A stretch of DNA of 5,743 bases. Origin: a bacterium (GTDB lineage: Bacteria; SZUA-79; Acidulodesulfobacterales; Acidulodesulfobacteraceae). Of this stretch, positions 1-5,615 are shown in pieces. The notes beneath the pieces are model-generated. The model did not search any database, had not been told where the DNA came from, and saw nothing but the letters and a program-made list of their open reading frames with translations. The position numbers were made by a program, and so were the translations under genes. Position 1 is the first letter of the stretch; every line of letters begins with the position of its first letter. Location of the stretch: the NCBI GenBank assembly GCA_021794335.1, contig JAJYQZ010000161.1, positions 1 through 5,743 of the forward strand, read 5' to 3'.

Positions 1-103
1 CTATGCCGGGAAAAAGATCAAATTGAATGAAGATGATTATTACAGAAGGAGTTTTTATCCCTTGAAAGGCGGAAAAACCGTAAAAGAGGAAACAAAAGTC
101 TAA
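1..103 (+). CDS. 3' end of an unrecognised upstream gene (partial)
   Basis: The frame beginning at base 2 is open from the window edge to a TAA at 101-103, giving 33 residues of a C-terminus. The other two + frames stop within the first 35 bases. The tail is highly charged, rich in Lys, Glu and Asp, has a Tyr/Arg-rich stretch (DDYYRRSFYP) and ends in KEETKV. It shows no membrane segment or known motif, so I assign no function. The stop is followed by an AT-rich spacer, a perfect palindrome and a strong hairpin, which suggests the transcript of this gene ends here. Most of the gene lies outside the window. Confidence 0.6.
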   Translation, partial: YAGKKIKLNEDDYYRRSFYPLKGGKTVKEETKV

Positions 104-121
104 TAAAAATAAGGAAACATT

Positions 122-143
122 ATATTTTTATATATAAAAATAT
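122..143. repeat. Perfect 22-nt AT-only palindrome
   Basis: Bases 122-132 and 133-143 are exact reverse complements with no spacer. The half-site reads ATATTTTTATA. The sequence is made only of A and T, so a chance origin in this AT-rich spacer is possible. An uninterrupted 11-bp half-site is nevertheless long, and it lies four bases before the GC-rich hairpin at 148-184. It could be a binding site for a dimeric regulator or a cruciform-prone element, or its T run could serve as the U tract for leftward termination through the neighbouring hairpin. The symmetry is seen directly; the roles are inference. Confidence 0.5.
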
Positions 144-147
144 GCGA

Positions 148-192
148 AGGGCGTCAGGCCTCAATATTATAGGCCTGACGCCCTGCTTGTTT
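148..192 (+). terminator. Strong GC-rich hairpin, probable intrinsic terminator
   Basis: Bases 148-161 (AGGGCGTCAGGCCT) and 171-184 are perfect reverse complements, giving a 14-bp stem with a 9-nt AT-rich loop at 162-170. It stands out sharply from the AT-rich surroundings. The downstream sequence is T-rich but interrupted (GCTTGTTT), so this is not a textbook U tract. Read leftward, the stem is followed by TCGCATATTTTTA, so it may also stop transcripts on the minus strand. Its place between the upstream stop codon and the priA promoter fits a terminator. A dispersed palindromic repeat is the main alternative. Confidence 0.6.
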
Positions 193-245
193 CATGCTTG
201 TTTGACTACTTATGCTTTTTTGTTTTTATTTGCTTTTATGTAGGT

Positions 246-251
246 TATAAT
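246..251 (+). promoter_or_regulatory. Consensus -10 box (TATAAT) of a putative priA promoter
   Basis: A perfect TATAAT lies 8 nt before the priA ATG at 260, downstream of the hairpin at 148-184. There is no good TTGACA at 16-18 nt upstream; the 17-nt position (223-228) reads TTTTTA within a T-rich tract. A start site 6-8 nt beyond the box would fall at about 257-260, essentially on the ATG. The priA message could therefore be leaderless or nearly so, which agrees with the lack of a Shine-Dalgarno. In such AT-rich DNA a chance TATAAT is possible. Confidence 0.45.
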
Positions 252-259
252 ACAAAGAT

Positions 260-2392
260 ATGATAGCCGACATAGTTATTCCAAAAAGCGGAACCGATAT
301 TAAATTCAGCTATATAATACCCGAAGAATTAAAAAACGGCGCGGAAGTGGGCAAAGCCGTTCTGGCGCCTTTGAAAAACAGAACGGCTTACGGCTATATA
401 TATAATCTTAAAATCCAAGTCCGGAACGATCAGTCCAGATTAAAAAATATCAAATTAAAAGAAATACATCAACTTTCGAAAGCCTCTTTTTTTAAAGAAC
501 CTCACAAAGATATATATAACTTCCTATCCTCATATTATCATGAAAATATCTCGAAGGTTTTTGAAACAGCATTGCCGTCCATAGATATAAAACACTTTAA
601 CCTCTTAGATAAATATTATGAAGAGGCAAACGGCGGTAAAAATAGCGATAAAGAAAATTATGATAGCGAAGGCTCAACCGATATTTCCGATATTCCCTAC
701 AGACTTACAAAAGACCAGACAAATTCGATAAATATAATTAAGGAGGCTATGGAGGGCGGTATTTACAAAACATTTTTACTGCACGGCGTTACCGCAAGCG
801 GTAAAACCGAGGTATATTTCAATTTATTAGAATTTGCTTTAAATTTAAACAAGCAAGTTATTATAATTGTTCCAGAAATATTTATTACAAATCAATTTAT
901 ATATCTGATAAAAAATAGGTTTAAAAGGATAGTCGAAGAAAATAGATTTGCAATATTTCACAGCAAGATTTCCAAAAAAGAAAAATTAGTTAACTGGTTC
1001 AGGATAATAAACGGGGATACCAAATTAATTTTGGGTGCAAGATCGGCTATTTTCGCCCCGCTAAAAAATTACGGACTCGTCATAGTCGATGAAGAACATG
1101 ACGGCTCTTATAAGCAGCAGGCGGGGCTTTTATATAATGCAAGGGATATTGCCGTTATGATTTCAAAAAAGGCTTCCGCGGTTTGCGTTTTGGGTTCGGC
1201 AACCCCTGCCCTTGAATCTTATTACAATGCAAAGGAACTTAAAAAATATGAATACATTTATATAAAAAATAGGATAAATGGAAAATCTATGCCTGAAGTC
1301 GCCATAATAGATTTGAAAAACGAATTTAAAAATTCGGGAAAAAGGGAATTTAAAGATAAAATTTTGTCCAGCCGGTCGATAGGATTTATAAAAGATAATA
1401 TAGATAAAAAGAGGCAGGTAATACTTTTTTTAAACAGGAGGGGATTTTCCACATTTTTAATTTGCACATCGTGCGGACATCAATTTTTTTGTAAAAATTG
1501 CGCCATATCGCTGGTTTACCATAAAGAACACAATAAAATTACGGAAGAAAACGGGGTTTTAAAATGCCACTACTGCAACTATCAAGAAGGCGTTCCAAAA
1601 TTATGCCCTGAGTGCGGAGAAGGCAATATCGAACCTTACGGCATAGGCATCCAAAAATTGGAAGATAATATAAAACAGATATTCAACGATAATACTAAGA
1701 TTGAAAGGATCGATTCCGATATCGTAAAAAGCCGGAAAAAAGGACTGGACATATTTAAAAAAATGCGGGAAAAAGAAATAGACATACTTATAGGAACTCA
1801 AATTATTACTAAAGGACACGATTTTCCGGATGTCGGGCTTGTCGTTGTAATTTTAGCGGACAGCTTGCTAAACATTCCGGATTTTAGAAGCGCCGAGAAG
1901 GCATTTCAAGTATTAACGCAGGTTTCGGGAAGAGCGGGAAGGGGCGGCCATCGGGGAAGCATCGTAATTCAGACTTTTATAGCGGATAACTATGTATTAA
2001 ATTATGCGGCTATGCACGATGTCGTCGGTTTTTACGAAAAAGAGCTTGAGATAAGAAGAGAATACGGCTATCCGCCATATTCAAAAATAGCGGCAATAAG
2101 ACTCTTCGATAAAAATCTCGATAAACTTAAAGAAAAAGCGCAAAGTTTAAGAAAAATCATCGATGAAATAATTAAATTAAACGGATTTGCAAATATATCG
2201 GTACTGGGGCCGTCTCCCTGCCCAATCGAAAAAATAGAAAATAATTTCAGGTATCAATCGATACTAAAATCGTCCGGCGGAATGTCCAATCTGCATAAAT
2301 TAATAAATATTTTAAAGCAAAATCCGCGCTTATCCAAATATTTTTCATCCCAAAAAATCATTATAGATGTTGACCCCGATGTTCTTATGTGA
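260..2392 (+). CDS. priA: PriA, primosomal protein N' (replication restart helicase)
   Basis: This 710-residue protein is the superfamily 2 DNA helicase that recognises stalled forks and reloads the replicative helicase. The N-terminus (1-50) matches the 3'-DNA-end-binding domain, which supports the ATG at 260; an in-frame TAA at 248 leaves no earlier ATG. Helicase motifs are intact: Walker A GVTASGKT 176-183, DEEH 277-280, GSATPALES 312-320, GTQIITKGHDFP 512-523 and QVSGRAGRG 554-562. Eight cysteines form two zinc sites: C402, C405, C411, C414, C436, C439, C449 and C452. The C-terminal domain ends in the typical DVDP. Two oddities stand out. The segment between the N-terminal domain and Walker A is about 48 residues shorter than in E. 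coli PriA and contains an Asn/Asp/Glu/Ser/Lys-rich linker (about 119-145) where a winged helix is expected. The loop between the second and third cysteine pairs is about 7 residues longer than usual. No Shine-Dalgarno is visible. Confidence 0.97.
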   Translation: MIADIVIPKSGTDIKFSYIIPEELKNGAEVGKAVLAPLKNRTAYGYIYNLKIQVRNDQSRLKNIKLKEIHQLSKASFFKEPHKDIYNFLSSYYHENISKVFETALPSIDIKHFNLLDKYYEEANGGKNSDKENYDSEGSTDISDIPYRLTKDQTNSINIIKEAMEGGIYKTFLLHGVTASGKTEVYFNLLEFALNLNKQVIIIVPEIFITNQFIYLIKNRFKRIVEENRFAIFHSKISKKEKLVNWFRIINGDTKLILGARSAIFAPLKNYGLVIVDEEHDGSYKQQAGLLYNARDIAVMISKKASAVCVLGSATPALESYYNAKELKKYEYIYIKNRINGKSMPEVAIIDLKNEFKNSGKREFKDKILSSRSIGFIKDNIDKKRQVILFLNRRGFSTFLICTSCGHQFFCKNCAISLVYHKEHNKITEENGVLKCHYCNYQEGVPKLCPECGEGNIEPYGIGIQKLEDNIKQIFNDNTKIERIDSDIVKSRKKGLDIFKKMREKEIDILIGTQIITKGHDFPDVGLVVVILADSLLNIPDFRSAEKAFQVLTQVSGRAGRGGHRGSIVIQTFIADNYVLNYAAMHDVVGFYEKELEIRREYGYPPYSKIAAIRLFDKNLDKLKEKAQSLRKIIDEIIKLNGFANISVLGPSPCPIEKIENNFRYQSILKSSGGMSNLHKLINILKQNPRLSKYFSSQKIIIDVDPDVLM

Positions 2393-2435
2393 TAGACTAA
2401 AAACTCTTAGTTTAAAAATAAACTTATGTAATTTA

Positions 2436-2441
2436 TATAAT
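2436..2441 (+). promoter_or_regulatory. Possible -10 box upstream of the HU/IHF gene
   Basis: TATAAT occurs 32 nt before the HU/IHF ATG in the 81-nt gap after priA. This would leave a leader of about 25 nt that includes the Shine-Dalgarno. No convincing -35 is present. A weak 6-bp AT hairpin (2409-2414 with 2419-2424) precedes it but lacks a T tract, so read-through from priA is also possible. The local sequence is so AT-rich that this call is weak. Confidence 0.3.
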
Positions 2442-2473
2442 AATTTAATAGGGTAATTTTAGAGAGGGTTTTA

Positions 2474-2749
2474 ATGAATAAGGCTGATTTCATTGAAAAA
2501 TTTGCAAAAGAAAATAATATCTCCGTTAAAATATCGGGGGCTGTCGTAAATACAATACTCGATACGATAAAAGAGGCTTTGATTCAGAAAAAAAGGGTCG
2601 AAATCAGGGGTTTCGGGAGCTTTAGCATCAAGGAGTACGATTCATATACGGGGAGAAACCCAAAAACAGGAGAAAGTATCGGAGTTCAAAACAAATTAGC
2701 CCCTTTTTTTAAGATGAGCAAGATTTACAAAAACAACCTTATTAAGTAA
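2474..2749 (+). CDS. HU/IHF-family nucleoid DNA-binding protein
   Basis: This 91-residue protein is the usual length for the HU/IHF family of dimeric DNA-bending proteins, which organise the nucleoid and assist recombination, replication and transcription. The N-terminal helical part (about 1-40) is followed by the beta-strand signature RVEIRGFGSF (41-50) and the DNA-binding arm GRNPKTGE (60-67). The arm contains the intercalating proline at 63. The VEIRGFGSF wording is closer to IHF beta-type subunits than to classical HU, but the sequence alone does not settle HU against IHF. The usual FKxGK near the C-terminus reads FKMSK (79-83), a loss of the common glycine. A Shine-Dalgarno (GAGAGGG, about 2462-2468) lies 5-6 nt before the ATG. 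It sits 39 nt before miaB and is probably co-transcribed with it. Confidence 0.93.
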   Translation: MNKADFIEKFAKENNISVKISGAVVNTILDTIKEALIQKKRVEIRGFGSFSIKEYDSYTGRNPKTGESIGVQNKLAPFFKMSKIYKNNLIK

Positions 2750-2788
2750 AATGATTAGCCCTCGTAAAAAAATCAAAATAATGACTTT

Positions 2789-4192
2789 ATGGAAGGCGTT
2801 AAAAAAAATAGAATTTTTATAAAGACTTACGGCTGCCAGATGAATTTTCACGATTCCGGCTTAATTGAAGACGGCCTTTTAAAAAACGGGTTCGATAAAG
2901 CAGGCTCTCTTAACGATGCCGACATTGTTATTCTTAATACCTGCAGCGTCAGGGATCACGCCGATCACAAGATCGTCTCGGAGATTGGCAGATTAAAAGG
3001 CGATAAAAAAATAGTTCTTACAGGCTGTTTTGCAAAACAGATTAAACTAAAAAGAGAGAACGGGGTTAGCGTTAATAATGCCGATATACCCGCAGATTAT
3101 TGTTTTGCTCCCGATGAAATATTATCCATTCCGGAGATTCTTGCCGGTAATTTCGAAAAGAATTATAATGGCGATATAAACGATAAAGGGTTCAAGGAAG
3201 AATTTAAGGCAACAGCAAAAGACGACTATCAAAATTTTAATTTGGTCGAAGAATATTTTTATAATAAAAAGGTAGATAGCGGCTTCGCAACAATCAAGAT
3301 TATCGAGGGATGCAACAATTTTTGCTCCTATTGCATAGTCCCGTTTGTAAGAGGAAAAGAAAGGTCGATACCTTTTGAAATAATATATAACAGCGCAAAA
3401 AGATATGCGGACAAAGGGGTAAGAGAACTTCTTCTTTTAGGTCAAAATGTGAACTCTTATTTATCTCCCGAAGACGATAAAAAAGATTTTTCTTATATGC
3501 TTGAGTCGCTGACAAAAATAGATGGCATTAAAAAGATAAAATTTTTAACATCCCATCCTAAGGATTTTAATGATAAATTAATAGAATTGATTGCTTCAAA
3601 CGATAAGATTTCAAAAAATATTCATCTTCCCGTTCAAGCAGGTTCGGATAGGGTACTTTCCGCTATGAACAGGGGTTATATCAGGCGGGATTATTTAAAT
3701 CTTATAGAAAAACTTAGAAAAAAATGCCCCGATGCCGCCTTCTCCACCGATATAATAGTCGGTTTTCCAACGGAAACTAAAGAAGACTTTAATATGACGC
3801 TTTCCCTTATAGATGAGGCAGGGTTTGATTTTCTTTTCGGATTTAAATATTCTCCGAGGCCTTTTACTAAAGCTTTCGAATTTAAAGACGATGTCTCATT
3901 GGATGAAAAAAAAGAAAGGCTTGGGATGGTTTTTGAAAAGCAAAAAAAGGTTTTTAGTTCTATTTTAAATAGTTTAAGGGGGAAACGGCTTAATGTTACA
4001 ATTACGGCCGTGAATAAAGAAAAAAATCCGGCTGAATTTAAAAACGGCATACTATTTAAAGGAGAAGGGTTAAACGATAGAACGGTCTATATCGTTAATA
4101 AAGACAAATATAAAAATTTACGGATAGGGGACAAGAGAATTGCGGATATTACACATATTGAAAATAACAGGCTTTACGGCGAGGTTATCTAA
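2789..4192 (+). CDS. miaB: MiaB, tRNA-2-methylthio-N6-dimethylallyladenosine synthase
   Basis: This 467-residue radical-SAM methylthiotransferase adds a methylthio group to position 2 of i6A37 in tRNAs reading UNN codons. The N-terminal domain carries the three cysteines for the auxiliary 4Fe-4S cluster: C16 (TYGCQMN), C52 (NTCSVRD) and C80 (TGC). The radical-SAM motif GCNNFCSYCIVPFVRGKERS gives C175, C179 and C182. HLPVQAGSDRVLSAMNRGY (279-297) and TDIIVGFPTET (320-330) are typical of MiaB, not MtaB or RimO. A TRAM-type RNA-binding domain fills about 395-465. One conserved motif is changed: YSPRPGT appears as YSPRPFT (354-360). No Shine-Dalgarno precedes the ATG. An in-frame TAA at 2765 with no other ATG after it supports this start, as does the normal short lead before the first cysteine motif. 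The start is overlapped by a short ORF in another frame. Confidence 0.96.
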   Translation: MEGVKKNRIFIKTYGCQMNFHDSGLIEDGLLKNGFDKAGSLNDADIVILNTCSVRDHADHKIVSEIGRLKGDKKIVLTGCFAKQIKLKRENGVSVNNADIPADYCFAPDEILSIPEILAGNFEKNYNGDINDKGFKEEFKATAKDDYQNFNLVEEYFYNKKVDSGFATIKIIEGCNNFCSYCIVPFVRGKERSIPFEIIYNSAKRYADKGVRELLLLGQNVNSYLSPEDDKKDFSYMLESLTKIDGIKKIKFLTSHPKDFNDKLIELIASNDKISKNIHLPVQAGSDRVLSAMNRGYIRRDYLNLIEKLRKKCPDAAFSTDIIVGFPTETKEDFNMTLSLIDEAGFDFLFGFKYSPRPFTKAFEFKDDVSLDEKKERLGMVFEKQKKVFSSILNSLRGKRLNVTITAVNKEKNPAEFKNGILFKGEGLNDRTVYIVNKDKYKNLRIGDKRIADITHIENNRLYGEVI

Positions 4193-4197
4193 ATAAA

Positions 4198-4869
4198 ATG
4201 AAAATGATAGCGGATTTTCATACGCATACAATTTTTTCGGACGGGGAGCTTGTACCTGCTGAATTGATTAGAAGAGCGATACATTCAGGGACATACGCTC
4301 TTGCAATTACCGACCATGCCGATTTTTCTAATATAGAGCTTAATTTATCTAATATTAAAAAGATTTGCGAAAAAATAAATTTACTATACGGAAATAATAA
4401 TAAATTTAAGGTTCTGCCGGGCGTAGAGATAACCCATGTTCCGCCCGCGCTTATAAAAGGCGCCGTTAATCTTGCAAGAAAATCCGGCGCATTAATTGTT
4501 GTCGTTCACGGCGAAACGCTTAGCGAGCCGGTGGAAAAAGGAACAAATTTAGCGGCGTTAAACGAGGATATAGATATACTGGCGCATCCCGGTTTAATAA
4601 CGGAAAAAGAAGCGAAGCTGGCAAAGGAAAACGGCATTTATTTAGAACTTTCGTACAGAAAGGGGCACTGCCTCGCAAACGGGCATATTAGCAATATAGC
4701 TAAAAGGTTGGGTGCGGGACTTATTATCTCGAGCGATGCCCATTCGCCTTCGGATATTTTGGACGAAACAAAATATAATAATGTCGGACTGGGAGCGGGA
4801 TTAACTAAAGAAGAACTCGACAAATTAAAAGAAAATGCGATGGCTTTGTTAAAAAAATATAAAATATAA
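4198..4869 (+). CDS. PHP-domain metallohydrolase (histidinol-phosphatase-like)
   Basis: This 223-residue protein is a stand-alone PHP domain, a family of metal-dependent phosphoesterases that includes histidinol phosphatase, YcdX-type proteins and the exonuclease domains of some DNA polymerases. All expected metal ligands are visible: H8 and H10 (HTH), D15 (SDGE), H40 (TDH), E77 (GVE), H104 (VHGE), H130 (AHPG), D180 and H182 (SDAH). The protein is likely cytoplasmic, with no signal peptide. The length and motif layout (SDGELVPAELIRRA, ITDHADFSN) resemble the small proteins annotated as histidinol-phosphatase domain proteins in bacteria and archaea. No histidine-biosynthesis genes are nearby, so the substrate is unknown. 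It begins 5 nt after the miaB stop, implying co-transcription and possible translational coupling. ATG 4204, two codons in, is an equally plausible start. Neither has a well-spaced Shine-Dalgarno. Confidence 0.9.
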   Translation: MKMIADFHTHTIFSDGELVPAELIRRAIHSGTYALAITDHADFSNIELNLSNIKKICEKINLLYGNNNKFKVLPGVEITHVPPALIKGAVNLARKSGALIVVVHGETLSEPVEKGTNLAALNEDIDILAHPGLITEKEAKLAKENGIYLELSYRKGHCLANGHISNIAKRLGAGLIISSDAHSPSDILDETKYNNVGLGAGLTKEELDKLKENAMALLKKYKI

Positions 4870-4895
4870 CGGCTGTATATGCCGTATATATTTTT
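4864..4895 (+). terminator. Possible weak intrinsic terminator after the PHP gene
   Basis: Bases 4869-4873 (ACGGC) pair with 4881-4885 (GCCGT). After a single bulged A at 4868, 4864-4867 pair with 4886-4889. The loop is 7 nt (4874-4880). Five Ts follow at 4891-4895. The stem overlaps the stop codon of the PHP gene and precedes a 67-nt gap to the TPR gene, so it could partly separate the two. With only 5 bp of GC-containing stem and a short T run, it may be leaky. Confidence 0.4.
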
Positions 4896-4936
4896 AAATT
4901 AATTTATTTAATAAAAAGGAGTTAAAAGGTTTTATT

Positions 4937-5572
4937 ATGGATGGAATAGATTTCGAAGGCTTTTTTGTTAGAAACAAACTATTGCTTATAATAGGTCTTG
5001 TAATCATAGTCTTAATAGCGGGAGGGATATTCGGTTTCAGATATTATAATTATAAAAGAAATGAGAACGCCAATAAATTACTATGGAAAGGCGTAAGGCT
5101 TTACATGTCTTTTAACGGTAAAAATCAAAAAGTTCTTATCAGGTCTGTTTCCTACTTTAAAAGGCTTAAAAATAAATATAACGGAACGCACGCATATAAG
5201 ATTTCTAAGTTTTATCTGGGACTTAGCTATATGAGAATCGGAAAACTTAAAAGAGCAATATCTTATCTGACCGAATACACTAAAATTTATCCTAAACCTG
5301 ATTCAAATAACCTATCCTATTTAGCTTACAGCAACATGGCTGCTGCCTCCATACTTCAAAAAAATTACGATAATGCTATAACTTATTTTTCCAATATGGC
5401 GAAGGTAAGTAATATTAAATTGCAGGAATATGCCCTGCTGGAGGAGGCATCCCTTTATAGCCAAATAAAAGAACCTCAAAAAGCCGTGGCAATTTATAAA
5501 ACAATGCTGACAAACGATGCCATAACTAAGGATAGGGGATACATAGAAAATCTTATTCAACTCAACTCATAA
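4937..5572 (+). CDS. Membrane-anchored TPR protein, YfgM/TPR_21-like
   Basis: This 211-residue protein has a short N-terminal segment, one strong membrane helix at about 14-34 (LLLIIGLVIIVLIAGGIFGF) and an extracytoplasmic-type helical remainder. Helix-turn-helix repeats of TPR type are visible at about 87-118 (YLGLSYMRIGKLKRAISYL), 128-157 (MAAASILQKNYDNAITYF) and 165-195 (LLEEASLYSQIKEPQKAVAIY). The architecture of an N-terminal anchor followed by a few TPRs matches YfgM-like proteins, which bind partner proteins at the envelope. The assignment is structural, and the partner cannot be read from the sequence. AAAAGG at 4924-4929 lies 7 nt before the ATG. A second AAGGAG at 4916-4921 is probably too far away (15 nt). 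No signal-peptidase II lipobox Cys is seen, so it is a membrane anchor, not a lipoprotein. Confidence 0.8.
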   Translation: MDGIDFEGFFVRNKLLLIIGLVIIVLIAGGIFGFRYYNYKRNENANKLLWKGVRLYMSFNGKNQKVLIRSVSYFKRLKNKYNGTHAYKISKFYLGLSYMRIGKLKRAISYLTEYTKIYPKPDSNNLSYLAYSNMAAASILQKNYDNAITYFSNMAKVSNIKLQEYALLEEASLYSQIKEPQKAVAIYKTMLTNDAITKDRGYIENLIQLNS

Positions 5573-5573
5573 A

Positions 5574-5601
5574 CCCAAAATTGCAGGTAGAAAATTTTGG
5601 G
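5574..5601. other. 9-bp hairpin between the TPR and GH57 genes
   Basis: CCCAAAATT (5574-5582) is the perfect reverse complement of AATTTTGGG (5593-5601), with a 10-nt loop. It starts two bases after the TPR stop codon and ends 14 nt before the GH57 ATG. No T run follows on the + strand, so it is not a normal terminator. It could be an mRNA stability element, a translation-control structure before the GH57 start, or an operator. The pairing is seen; the role is unknown. Confidence 0.45.
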
Positions 5602-5615
5602 ATAAAATAGAATAG

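Noticed and set aside
44..103. AGAAGGAG followed by TTG at 62, a possible short gene start
   Set aside because: It lies in frame within the tail of the upstream gene and would encode only 13 residues. The match is explained by Arg-Arg-Ser codons of that gene.
142..243. Small hydrophobic ORF of 33 codons spanning the strong hairpin
   Set aside because: It has no Shine-Dalgarno, runs straight through both arms of the 14-bp palindrome and a T-rich tract, and its hydrophobic tail is explained by T-rich codons. More likely a by-product of a terminator region.
1258..1467. Minus-strand ORFs inside priA (also 1601-1819)
   Set aside because: They lie within strongly supported PriA coding sequence, have low-complexity Phe/Ser/Leu-rich translations and no recognisable motifs. 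They are shadows of A-rich sense codons.
2396..2424. Candidate terminator after priA
   Set aside because: The stems are 5-6 bp, made almost only of A-T pairs, and no T tract follows. Not enough to call a terminator.
3691..4050. 119-codon minus-strand ORF inside miaB
   Set aside because: It is antisense to the radical-SAM and TRAM parts of MiaB, with Ser/Phe/Leu-rich composition and no motif. A shadow frame, as are 3300-3515, 4638-4823 and 5321-5560.
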